A DNA stretch of 64,000 nt from Carya illinoinensis (lineage: Eukaryota > Streptophyta > Magnoliopsida > Fagales > Juglandaceae). Location of the stretch: NCBI RefSeq assembly GCF_018687715.1, contig NC_056766.1:39837433-39901432 (forward strand), written 5' to 3'. The translations under genes were made by a program, and so were the position numbers. The stretch's first letter is position 1. Each line of letters opens with the position of its first letter. This document shows positions 24,246 to 37,446 of this stretch, one piece after another. The notes under the pieces were generated by a model. That model saw nothing but the letters and a program-made list of their open reading frames with translations, was not told the DNA's origin and did not search any database.

Positions 24246-27099
24246 TGATACGAATTTCCAAAACTACTAATTTATTTGAAATTTTTTAATGAAATGAAAA
24301 ATGTTTATTTTGTGAGATGTGACAAAATAAAACAAATGTAGACAGAAATTCATTGGTGACTTGATGTCTCATTTGGAGATATATGCTTGTTAAAGAAAAG
24401 GAAAAGTCTTTACATTTATGACTAAAAAAGGATGAAAAGTTTGTATAATGCAAATACCTTTTATAAGAAACTCTAATTTCCTATCATTTAAAGTTATTTT
24501 TCCATTCGCACTTATGACCATAAAATTCTAGAAATGCTACTCTTTATTCTTATAATATCTTTAATCAAACCATCTGATATTATATATTTTAAATAATTAA
24601 TTCTTGAAATAAAATAAAAATTACTTGAAATATGATGTAACTAAGTATAGAAAAAAAAAACAATATTTGGCATAAAATTCAATTTATTTAAAAGAAATGA
24701 TATTTGAAGTCTTGAGTGTATAAATACCATAAAATCACTTTTAAAAAAATAAATAAATTTAAAATTTACATAAAAAATAATTAATATTTTAATAATAAAC
24801 TCTATTTTATTTCAAAATAATTATTCGATATTTAAACACAAATGAGTATTGAGAGATGTTAATTTTAACTCTACTGAAGAATAAAAGGACCTGCCGACAC
24901 ACAAATGGAAACAATGAAGAGCCACGTTGGTCATCTATGCACCATCACCCCTTCCATCCCTCAACCCTCATCCTTGAGTTTTCTTTTTTGGCAGAGTTCC
25001 TAATTAATTATGGGTTCGCTTTATCATCCCATTGCAACATGCAAATGCAATTAAAGAATTTTGGCCTGTTGTTAGAGAATATTTGTACAGAAGTTCTATG
25101 CCATACACATCAACATATAATTTATTATTTTTATCTTAATTTTTAAAAATATATATATATATATATTTATATTTAAATAGAACGATAAAAATAACAAATC
25201 ATGTGTTAGTTAGAGAGATGTTTGTTGTATGAGACTTATTTGTAACATTTTTTGAGTTATTATAATACTGGGTCGGCATGTAAAGTACATAATTCACGTT
25301 ATTTAAATAGTAAAATTTGATTTCTTAGATTCAAATTTTAAGATTTATTCTTTATATCAAATTATATTATGTAAGTATTTTATCTGATGTACTCTACATA
25401 CCAACTTGAAAATCGAATTTTTCTCAACGCATGACTTCATAAAACTAATTTAATTTCAAATACGAGATGATATATGTTTTTTTCTTTTCAATACAACTTG
25501 GACCAAGTTATATCACAACCACATGGTTTTCAATTGAAGATGTCAAGTTAAAAATAATTATTAATGTCCTTTATATCTTCAATTATTTAAGATGAAAAAT
25601 AGTATTGATGACATTTTAATCGACATCATTATATCATTCTTGGTATCGAATAATTAAGGTATGAGTGAACAAGAATAAATAGTTTTTATAATAATTTAAA
25701 AACAAATAATAAAAAATGATAATTTAAATATGATGAATAGAGATATTTTATTATATATATGTAAACAATTACAATCTTTAATGATATGAGAAAAAATACT
25801 TGTAAATGAAATCTTTTAAATGCATGTTTGAGATTATTGTGGGAAATATATTTTATAATTTTAAGATTTATAATCTATAACTTAAGTAATATGTTCTACC
25901 ATTAAAAAGTTATTTACCTAATATAGAAATTACGATTATTTGAATTTTTAAAAATTATAATCATATCCTTGAAAGTTGTAATTATTTGAAAATTGTATGG
26001 ATATTTTTGACCATTAATAATCTTTCTAAAATTCGAATTATGTTCCTTATTATCTACGAAATCATATTTGAGAAAAATCATTAAACTTATTTTTTTTTAA
26101 CTTATTTGAGATTAAAAGTACTTTAATAGGTAATATCTAAACAATCTAATTTTTTTATTAAAGAGCTTTTTAGACTATTTAAACACTTTTTAAAATCCTT
26201 ATCGCAACCTCAAACAGGTCCTAAATATATACTTATGATTTGAAGGAGTAGATAAATTCAATCGTTCAATCGGTTTCAATTATTCTTTTTTGGTTCGGTT
26301 CGATTTTGAATGCTTTTAGACCGAACCAAACCGAGTTAATATTTTACTTATATTATATATATTATAAGGTAATAATTATTGCATGGATTTTTAACCTTAT
26401 TATTAAGCATAATTAGATCAAGAACATAACATATAAAATGTACAACAATTTGGGAAAAAACCAAAAAAGAAAAAACAGGAACAAAACATGCTTGTTTGGA
26501 TGCATAAACATAACCAAAATTGAAATCCTTCCAATTCCAATTTCAATTCTAACTAAGTCGAACGATTTGGTTTGGTTTGTCGACGTGTTAAAAATAGAAA
26601 TATATTTGCAAATACTTTAAATATATAGTTATCAAATAATAATAATTTTTTAATAATAAAGCTTATTGCATAAATTATAAATTATAAATTTTAAAGTTAT
26701 AAGTTATATTTCTCACCGTGATCTCAAATATGCACTATCTCTCTAAATTTAATACACATTTTTCTCAATAACTGTGTTATTCATTTTTATTTAAATTTTA
26801 AAATTTAAGATGAGGGAGAGTAACACATAAATTTAAACACTGCATGAATAAGTCAATAAATAATAAATATCGATATATTTTATGTAAGCCTGTATTTTGA
26901 GGCAGGGGTGGATGGTCCAAATCCAACTAGGAAATGGTAAAGTTTTATTTTTTATTTTTTGTTTTTGAAGTCAAATGAAAAGTTGTGAGATTTCATGGAA
27001 GACGCAGGAAGCATCCCTGTAACACTAGCATTTCTGTTATATATGCACACACATTTTGTATAGAATAGGTAAAATGGAACTACTATGAGAGAGAGGGAG
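24246..27099. other. AT-rich intergenic DNA, no gene seen
   Basis: No reading frame with convincing content. A 'tcggttcggttcga' / 'ccgaaccaaaccgag' inverted patch at 26295-26335 looks like a transposon remnant. The rest is featureless AT-rich sequence. Confidence 0.5.
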
Positions 27100-27270
27100 A
27101 GAGAGACAAAACGGTGAGTCTCAGCAGAAGAAGAGGAACGAAGAGAGAGTTGAAAATGGCTTTTCACCGGCCTCCCCAAATCCAAAATGCTTAATGCTTC
27201 TCTCCATTAAAACAACTTCCTCCTTCAACCAATCGAGCACGGCACGCCATTTTCTACTCACACTGAACAT

Positions 27271-27370
27271 TCTCTCTCTCTCTCTCTCTCTTAAAGAAAA
27301 AGAAAAAGGAAGAACCAAGAGACTGAAGAGCGAGCTTGTGCTGGGCTTGGCTCTCTCTCTCTCTCTCTCT
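27271..27370. repeat. Paired CT microsatellites
   Basis: (TC)n tracts of about 20 bp at 27271-27291 and 27351-27370, separated by 60 bp of mixed sequence. A similar tract lies at 32277-32303. Confidence 0.9.
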
Positions 27371-29245
27371 GTTCTGCAATGGCCGAGGAGGACTTGTCTT
27401 TCTCTCCCACTTCATGCAATGACCAGGCTTCCCTTGGTCCGAGAGAGGTACTCTCTCCCCATGCATCTCTAAATCGAAGGCCCTTTTTGGGCTTTTATAG
27501 ATGAGAAGCTGTGCAACAATGTAGCTCTTCTCGCTGCGTGGAAAAAGGCAGACAGGATGGAGCCAGGCAATATATATCATCTCTACATTATATCAAATAT
27601 AAATATAAATATAGTTTCTCTCAAAACCTTCCATACCCTTTTGTCAGTCTTTTTGTTTTGGGTCTAGTTTTCCTCCCCTGAGATTTTAAAGGAGGAGAAG
27701 GAGGAGGAGGAGCATACGATTCGTCAGCAATCATGGGTATTCGTCATCACAGTTCGAAATGCCAAAGAAGATTGAAAGTATATGTCTTTTCACCTGTATG
27801 TATGCCAGATGTTTTGCCCATTTTTACACAGTTAGCACTCTTGATGATTATGTATGCTTTTCCGAATTTTCCATAGACTAAGTTGGTTTGTTTATTTGAT
27901 ATAATGTTATAGTTCGTTCATTTGCGGCTTCATTATTTGTTTCCAAGTTAGTCTCTGTTTTATCTTTATGTTTGGGTGACAAATGGATGAGCTTTCTTGA
28001 ATATGCCCATACTCGTTGAAGCTAATATGGGACTTTGTAGATTTGGAAACGATTCCCTTTTGCCTTTCGTAGCATTCGGAATTAGCGTATTCCATTTGCT
28101 CTAGCCTTCTAGTTGATTCTCTCCGTTTTCGGTCGTCCTTTGATATAGATGGGATTACAGAGTAACACTTGAATCATTTTGTTTTTTTTTTTTTTTTTTT
28201 TTCCCTCTTTTTTGTGAGCAAAGGAGTTACACTTGAATTTAATTTGGTCCATTAATGTCTTTTATTTTGTTTAAATTTGATTTTATTATTAACTATTATC
28301 TATTTGATATGGTTGCCATCCATACGTGTTTGTAAAGGTTCTATAACTAGTTTCTTCCGGGAATATTTGCAGCGCAGTGCAGTCTCATTATGAATTGACT
28401 CCACCTTAGTGATTAGCTGATAATATTTTCTGTAATGTATCTTTCAAGTTAGGAACGCTAGCACTTTCACCATATTACCATTATTATGATCTCATAATTT
28501 AATCTTTTAGGTCCAAGGCGCAAAGTTTTTCCAAGAATTAAGCTTGACAGCGGCCTATCATTATTACCTTCATAGTTACTTTCCCCACCTCTTTTCCACC
28601 CTATCATATCAATGTTCTGTATGTAAGAAGATCCACTTAACGTCTCTAGATAAAAGTAAATGTGTAAATATTTGGTCAAAATTGTCCATAATCCATATGC
28701 TGGTGCTAAATGAATCTTTCGTGGAGCAACAATCTGATTGGTTACCTATTGAAAAGGTCACAAGTGACCATGGACACTTCTTCCAAAATTATATCACATT
28801 CCGATCTCTATTTGCATTTTTTTTTCAGTTTGGGAAAAATCTTTTTTTTCTTTGATCAGTCAGATTGAGCAAAATCTTGCCATTTGCTTCCTGTATGCTT
28901 GTTGAGAAATCAACTCCTGTACTTTTTCAGAAAGTCCCACTAACCAATTTCACTCATGGAAACCGAACTCTTAGGTTTAGTAAGAGTTCACGTCTTGTGG
29001 GAGTCAAATTAAGTTTATTTTTTTATGCTGTTCATCTTTCATGGTATTTATGCATTAATTTCACATGCAATGAATACTTAAAATTGGAGTGCTCTTGCTT
29101 ACTACGCCTTGATTTCAGCTGTAAACATATTTAGAGAACAATGCTTGCATGCGCCATGTGGAGGTCATTTCTGTATTTAATTGATGGTGCTCTATTTCAT
29201 TTCATACACATTTGATTTCTTCTATTGGGAACTAGAGTTCTTCTA

Positions 29246-29396
29246 CTTGTATGCCAGTGTGAAAAGCACGCCCTCCATGCTGTTGACGTTGCAAGACTTT
29301 ATTTATAAGAGATTTAAAGTTTAAAATTTTCTTGCAAATCAAGTCTTGCCATGTCAACAGCATGGAGGGTGTGCTTTACACACCGGCTTACAAATA
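29246..29396. repeat. Long inverted repeat (hairpin), MITE or miRNA-like
   Basis: The left arm (ttgtatgccagtgtgaaaag, continuing through ccctccatgctgttgac and gcaagact) pairs over roughly 50 bp with the right arm (agtcttgcc ... gtcaacagcatggaggg ... ccggcttacaa). The loop is about 45 AT-rich bases. Only about six mismatches are visible. No flanking target duplication is obvious. Confidence 0.7.
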
Positions 29397-31042
29397 AAAT
29401 TTTTCATCCTACCATATAAAACTAAAAAACTTTGTCGCCTTGTATTTTTGGCCATGAAATTATCTATATAAATATTTCACATCATTTGTTATTTCCAACT
29501 AAACTTTACCCAATATCTTTTCTTCCTTTCAGCTAATCTACTTTATACTTCAACTAAGCTTTGCTAAGACTTAGTTGGATGGGACTTGCTGGTTGCTGGC
29601 TGTACTTCACATTTTTTGCTTTTTATTTTTTTTATTTTTTCACATACTGGGCAATTTGGCTCTTCCGTGGCTACCTCTAACTGAGTCTATGCCGATTCTG
29701 TTTTATTTCATTAAAATCAGCTGGAAGTTGCAAATAAAAAGCAATGGCTTTTTAATTTGGTAATTTTCTGCATAGTGCAAGTAGCTGCACTGTTAGTGGA
29801 AACTTACTTCAGATTCTATAAGGATTTGCTCCCGCCATTTTGTCTGGCATGAGGTAATGCACCAACCTCATCAGTGAGACTGTGTCAATTGCGGCCAGTT
29901 TTAAAGCATCTTCTTGCATCTTGTCTGCCAAGAAAGAATGTGCGTTGTGTGTATGGACATTATAACAGGTGATTCAGTGCTCTCCATCTGGCAACTTGGT
30001 AGTAGCTTTGATTCTTATGAATGTTGCTTATTCATAATCGTTTTGTCAGCATACCACTCTGCATTATGTCTGTTCCTTTTAGATCCCTAATTTTTATGAG
30101 AAGTTTTCTATCCATTACATAATGCTGGAATTTTCCTCGAGTTCACGAATCTTGCTTCCTTAACTTCCTTCTATTTCTTGGTGAGAGGTTCATTTTGCTT
30201 CTTCCACTATGAAATTTTTCCTCCACTACATTAGAAGACATTGATATGTAGCATTGTAAAGAATACATGTCACTATAGTGGTGCCAACCTATGTCATATC
30301 GGAATGCACATATGTTAGATCATCAGTATTTGTACAGAATGTGTTCAACATCATGGATCATTCCATGTACGCATCTTGTTGCCAATTGTACATGTTCCTT
30401 CAACCCATCCATGATTGAGCAAAATTACCTCTCAAGCTATAGTTTGTTTATGTATATCTTCTCGACAAGTCAGTCATGTACTTCTGATGAAAATCATCTG
30501 AATATTTATTATTTGGTTGTGTCAACAACTAAAACTTTTCTAACTTTCATGATCTGATCTTACAGAATCTTTTTTAAGAATTTGTTACATTAGTCCTAAA
30601 ATCATTTGATATGATCTATGGTCTCAGAATATTCTGTTCAAGTAGTACTTGTATCTACTGATCAAGAAAGGAAAAAGTAATGCTTGTATCTATCCAGGGT
30701 TTACAAACTTCAAACTTAATTTTTTGGCATCAGCCCATGTTTAAGTTCTGTATCATAAATCTTTTTCTCGTGGGTACAGATTAATTTGGGCTTTGTTTTC
30801 ATTCCTAATAATCAGAGATTGTGATTTTGATTGTTGTTTAGTGTCATATTACTCTCTTCTTGTTCCAACTTAGACACAGCCGTGAGGTATTGTAGTTGCC
30901 GAATTTCATCTTTTATACCCGTAAGATAGATATAGCTTTCAACCGGCTGCCTGTGTTGTTTGTCCTGTGCTTGTCGCTTTACAGGTAAAGCATTTTGTCA
31001 GTTGTGTAGTAAATATCTGCGAAACATGCTTATATTTTTGAC

Positions 31043-31215
31043 ATGTATCTTCAACATGGCCGGCCGCCATGTACGTTAAAGCGGATAAGGGAAGATGAGT
31101 GGCTAAACTTTCCATTGGTAGGACCTGAGCGTCCTCTGGAAATGAAGCGGCCTACTTCAAGACAGGATGTAATTTTTTCTTTTTTTTGGAAAAAAATAAA
31201 AACAAACATTATATG
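31043..31215 (+). CDS. Short coding-like frame, function unknown
   Basis: The ATG at 31043 opens a 57-codon frame whose first 42 residues are non-repetitive and protein-like: basic and acidic residues around a KRIREDEWLNFPLVGPE segment, then a proline/arginine-rich stretch. After CAG GAT (about 31170) a GTAATT donor-like sequence appears and the frame turns into AT-rich noise, so the real exon may end there. Splicing to a downstream acceptor at about 31546 or 31666 would add a short hydrophobic tail. I do not recognise the family. The composition contrasts with the surrounding frames, but chance cannot be excluded. Confidence 0.3.
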
Positions 31216-31760
31216 ACTGTTTTAAATTGGATCATTCTATTAATTATCCTTTCATCATCTACCATTTGGCCTTTCGAGAAAATTGTGATCGGGTAATGAC
31301 ATATACACAATTCATAGGATATTCAAAGGATCATACAATGATTCTGAGGTCAAGTGAAAGAACCAGAATTGCTGGTTTTTCTATTCGAATCTTCTTCGTC
31401 TTCTCCTTCCATCACTTTCTTGGCAATCAAATGGAGATTTTCTTAGCATGATTTTGGGCAGTTTGAGTAAATCCTGTCTCATATTGGTTAAGATATCCCT
31501 TTCACTCAGTATTAAAAGCAAGCAGGCAGCCTGTTTTCTTACTCAGAGTATGACCTTATGCAAATTAATGGGAATGTTTAGGAAAGCCTTTTTCCTTGCC
31601 GGTAAGTCGACCAACCCCAACAAGAGTCATTGAATTTGAAGACACTTTCCTATGAACTTCCACAGGTTGACATCTTTTTGGGGGCAGTGCCCATTATTTT
31701 AGCTGCTCACTTCCTTTTAATTATGACTGTTGCGAGCCTGTAGGGAGCAGCAAAAATAAG

Positions 31761-32952
31761 GTGCAGCTTACTCAAAAATTGAAAACAGATAAAAATGTAG
31801 AAACTCTTTCAAGTAACACTCAAATCATTGCCTATTAAATCATTGAAAGTGGCTTGGGCTTGACATCAAGTTCCTTACAAAACAAGTGAGTGGCAGCTCA
31901 GATCCAGAATTTTAAGTCCTCTTCTAACCTTTAGGGGAGGGCTAGGAGTGGTTTTGGGCTAAACTTAACTGTAGTCCAGCCTGGTTATTGTGGTCCAAGC
32001 TGCATGGATCGTCGGACGGATGTTGGCCGGTTTCGATCCACATTATTTACTAACAACATTATATAATAGAAAATATTTAGTATTTATTCTACCCTATTTG
32101 AATAGTCATAGAAAGTGTGGGATGGATTTAAATATTAATAAGTATTTTATTAAGAAAATTCTTCGTACTCTACTCTCATATAACTTTTATCTCGTTGTGA
32201 TAAGGTGATATCATCTATCAAATGTTGAATTTTTTTAAAAAAAAATTCTACTACTACACGTAGATTCAATGCGTGTTCTCTCTCTCTCTCTCTCTCTCTC
32301 TCTAAATTAAACATGTAATTTGAGCAATAATTTCAATAGAGATTAGGATACCATCATAAAATATATAAAATTCTATTTGACCCAAGATGCTATCTATCAC
32401 TAAAGATGCCGGGCCTAAAACGACAGAAATGTAGGACCTACTTGACCTTTGACAGCCCACCTGCCCAACCCACTGCATGTGCCTCCTGGGCCCCTACTGG
32501 CCCATCCAATGAAAGCGATTACGTGCTTGCTTCGATAATTTGACACCTAAATGACGACATTACCCTCCTCGAGATGCTGCCTCTATCATCGTCATCTTCG
32601 TAATTCTGCCAAACATCAAGGTCTTTTCCGAATCTAAGCAAAAATAAATAAAAAATCGGCTGGCAATTAACCACGGTTAAAGGGTCACTTCAGTTAGGCA
32701 GGCCAGCCAGCTGTCGCAAATGGCCAAGCAAACCCTTCTTTAACCATGGTCAACTAATCCTAGTTACACTTTTTTCTTTCTCTAGGTACCTATACTATTT
32801 ATAATATTATCTTTAATCATACTTCCAATGTCTTATATTTTAAGTAACTATATATTTACCATTTAAATAATCAGTTATAGTTATTCAGTCTGTCAAAAAA
32901 AACTTATGCACGTTTCAACTTCCATATAAGTAAATATATATATATATTTAGT
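31761..32952. other. Intergenic DNA, no gene seen
   Basis: Mixed-composition sequence with a CT microsatellite at 32277-32303. No coding content recognised. Confidence 0.5.
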
Positions 32953-33097
32953 AAAATAATATTTACAATCATGGTATGTATAAATGTCACAATTTTTTTT
33001 TTAAAAGAGTAGATAAATATGGACCTGTATAAAAAATTAATTTTTAAAAAATTATACAATACTTGTATATTCTATAACTGTATCTAACATTATTCTA
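32953..33097. repeat. MITE-like palindromic element, family B
   Basis: The left arm (tttacaatcatggtatgtataaatgtcacaat) and the right arm (attatacaatacttgtatat...aacattattct) are imperfect reverse complements. They resemble the arms at 17798-17965. Confidence 0.5.
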
Positions 33098-33249
33098 TAA
33101 AATAAAAATATATCATCATCTTGATTTGTTTTCATACCTATAATAGATCTCATAAAAATAATGTGTTTACACACTTATTTGTGAATAACACAGTTTGATA
33201 AAATAAAATAAAAATTATGTTTTCATTTGAAAAAAATTTTATTTATGAA

Positions 33250-33446
33250 AAGACAATGCTAGGGATCCCGTTGGAAGATCCCGCTGCCCATCCTACTAAT
33301 GTTTATTTTTTACATCATTTTTTAACATTTTTAAATATTTTTTAAAAAAATTTACAATATTATTAAACAACACTTTCTTAATTATTAAGTATAAAAAAAT
33401 GGAGCGAGAGCTCCAAGCTTGATCCCCTAGCTGATCCAAGCATTTT
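33250..33446. repeat. Inverted-repeat element upstream of tubulin
   Basis: The left end 'aatgctagggatcccg' and the right end 'ctgatccaagcatt' are imperfect inverted repeats bracketing about 200 bp of AT-rich sequence. Probably a decayed MITE, about 190 bp upstream of the tubulin TATA box. Confidence 0.4.
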
Positions 33447-33632
33447 CCTTTCTAAAAGGATTTACAAATATATTAAAATTATTTTTATTATAAAATAAAT
33501 ATAATCTAACAAATTTTATAATTTATTTTTATGAAATTTCTTTTATTTTAAAATTTTAAATGAGATTCACAATAACCGGTTAATTTTGCCCCGACAGGCG
33601 ATCATTACGGGTCATCATCCAGTCTGCCTATC

Positions 33633-33642
33633 TATATAAATA
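33633..33642 (+). promoter_or_regulatory. TATA box of the alpha-tubulin gene
   Basis: TATATAAATA lies about 120 bp upstream of the start codon at 33760. The intervening sequence is GC-richer and pyrimidine-rich, like a transcribed leader. Confidence 0.65.
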
Positions 33643-33648
33643 GCATAA

Positions 33649-35698
<2,050 letters not shown>

Positions 35699-35816
35699 AG
35701 GCTTGATGTAATCCCTTCTGTTGTCTGCTGTAATATGATGGCTTTTGTTGCGGTTGTTTCCTTTTAAAGCTGCTGCTGGGCTTTGTATGTGCTTTTCTGC
35801 ACAGACTTGCATTATC

Positions 35817-35822
35817 AATAAA
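35817..35822 (+). terminator. Polyadenylation signal of the tubulin gene
   Basis: AATAAA lies about 120 bp after the stop codon, within a T-rich 3' region. Confidence 0.6.
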
Positions 35823-36087
35823 AATTTTCTGTGATTTGGAACCCATGATGGCTCTGGCTTTGTAATATTCTTGTTGCTCGGCTTGACGCATCTTATGGTG
35901 TCTATAAAGGCTTGTATTTGCGATAATGGTTTCTTTTGAGTTCGTGCGCTGTACTGCTTCTGCTATTTCCTCTCATCATGGTAGTACAAATCTGGACTTA
36001 AGAGCTAGTAATTCAACCTGTGGAAGCTGAATGTGGTACAGAAAAGTGAAAACTGCTCTTGATTTGGCAATTGAAAAAATATATATT

Positions 36088-36441
36088 TGTTATAAAATTA
36101 TAGAAAAGAGAGAGTCATAACGTATTATAAAACTTTTAAAAGGAGAGAGAAAGAGATAGAGCTCAGAAAGGTTATGAAACTTATGAATTTCTTAAAGAAT
36201 TCAACGATATATATAGGCGTATAAAGGGGACTATGCTAGCTTACTATGCAGTACTATGTTGGCACTATGCACTGTGCATATGTCGACCATTCACTATACC
36301 AGTTACTATACAGTACTATACTGACACTATGCACTGTGCATATGCCGACTATTCACTATGCCAGTTACTATGCTGGCACTATGCACTATGCATTTGACGA
36401 CTAGATAAATGTGGTCATACAATTCAAGATAGTTTATAACA
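36088..36441 (-). repeat. Copia left LTR (3' LTR on the minus strand)
   Basis: 354 bp, TGTTATAAA...TTTATAACA. It contains two full 62-bp units (36241-36302 and 36303-36364) and one partial unit of a repeat built on 'cactatgcactgtgcatatg' and 'cgac(c/t)attcactat'. Confidence 0.9.
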
Positions 36442-36455
36442 CTTCCCCTTTGGAT
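36442..36455 (-). other. Polypurine tract of the copia element
   Basis: On the minus strand the sequence immediately before the 3' LTR is purine-rich (CCAAAGGGGAAGTG), the expected primer for plus-strand DNA synthesis. Confidence 0.65.
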
Positions 36456-36663
36456 GACCATATTTAAAGAATATGTCTCATTAAAACCTTGCCAAGGAAA
36501 AACCCTGTGGGAAAAAACCAATGACGAAGGAAAAAGAGTACAATATTCATGTGTATCGCCGAGTGCTTTAGGATTGCCTCATTAAAATCTTGCAAAGGAA
36601 AACCCAGTGGGATAAAACCTTAGCGAAGGAAAAAGAGTACAATTAGCACAAGTCTTCAAGACA

Positions 36664-36975
36664 TTACCTCCCCTGAAAATTGCATGATAACAGGTCTTCA
36701 AACCTCCGCATTCCAATGTTCTGCATAATCTTCTTAAATGTTGCAGTTGATAGTGCATGATAACAGGTCTTCAAACCTTCGCATTCCAATGTTCTGCATA
36801 ATCTTCTTAAATGTTGCAGTTGGTAGTGCTTTAGTGAATAAATCTGCCAGATTTTTACTTGACCGTACCTTCTTGATATCAATTTCAACTTTCTTCTCAT
36901 GAATGGCAATGATCTTCTTGTGTGTATCTGAAAGATAACTCGCATCTGTATATCCAACTAACTGTGGACTTGATC
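36664..36975 (-). pseudogene. Shortened copia RNase H C-terminus
   Basis: Minus-strand translation gives the copia RNase H ending: a VGYTDASYLSD segment, then KIIAIHE, then NLADLFTKALPTATF and IGMRRFEDL. In intact elements these segments are separated by about 100 residues; here they are nearly adjacent, so the domain has lost its middle by internal deletion. The end is also tandemly duplicated (73 bp). No active RNase H is possible. Confidence 0.8.
36682..36827 (-). repeat. 73-bp tandem duplication in the RNase H tail
   Basis: Copies 36682-36754 and 36755-36827 differ at two positions only. Each repeats the codons around KKIMQNIGMRRFEDL. The duplication shifts the reading frame of the tail. 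Confidence 0.9.
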
Positions 36976-37174
36976 CATGTTGATAAAATAATCACAACTG
37001 GATCTTTCTACTCATCACTACTCTTCTAGAGTTGTACTCTTCTGGAGTTCTTGTAAATAACACAGTTAGTGGAAAATTCATCAACATTAAACCGCTAACC
37101 TCATTTTTTAATAAAAACGGTGGCCAGCCTTTTAAGATCAGACAAGCACCGCGGATTTTCAACTCCTCTGTAGG

Positions 37175-37230
37175 TGTCAGGCGTGCTGTCAGACACCGCA
37201 GCTGTCAGGCGTGCTGTCAGGCGCCGCAGA
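37175..37230 (+). repeat. 28-bp direct repeat upstream of the antisense TATA box
   Basis: Two copies (37175-37202 and 37203-37230) of a unit beginning tgtcaggcgtgctgtcag and ending ccgcag. They lie 70-120 bp upstream of the TATAAAAG at 37296, a position typical of proximal enhancer repeats. Confidence 0.75.
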
Positions 37231-37295
37231 GCTATGAAGCTATATTTCGTCTCTTTTCTCTTGCTTCACGAGAGATGCTGTATCATAATTTTCTC

Positions 37296-37303
37296 TATAA
37301 AAG
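37296..37303 (+). promoter_or_regulatory. TATA box of the antisense cassette
   Basis: TATAAAAG is followed by a pyrimidine-rich leader (ctcatcttc, ctctctctgc) and an ATG 121 bp downstream at 37417. The direction is opposite to the host copia element. Inferred from motif and spacing only. Confidence 0.5.
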
Positions 37304-37446
37304 AGATATTTATCTCATCTTCATTCGCATCTCATCTTCTTCACTTTTCTGTAATCATACTGCATTTTTACTCTGCAGTCTCTTTCTGCATTCTTATCCT
37401 GCAATCTCTCTCTGCAATGGCTCAGCAATCTTCTCAGGGTCAATAT

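Larger units (their letters stand above)
27100..31760 (+). other. Possible transcribed locus of unknown function
   Basis: Base composition rises here relative to the flanks. Two CT microsatellites (27271-27291 and 27351-27370) are of the kind common in plant 5' leaders. Several splice-like signals lie downstream: a CAG|GAT|GTAATT donor near 31170, an acceptor ending 'ttactcag' at about 31546, a GTAAGT donor near 31601 and an acceptor 'ttccacag' at about 31666. A short coding-like frame lies at 31043-31215. None of this proves a gene. A non-coding RNA or a short-peptide gene with a long 5' intron are both possible. Confidence 0.25.

Noticed and set aside
27415..27450. Resemblance to miR166 (accaggcttc)
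   Set aside because: Ten bases match; the mature sequence is not complete and no stem with the expected partner is present.
27552..27570. Resemblance to miR160 (shared core ggagccaggca)
   Set aside because: Only about eleven bases match, the remainder differs and no complementary arm lies nearby.
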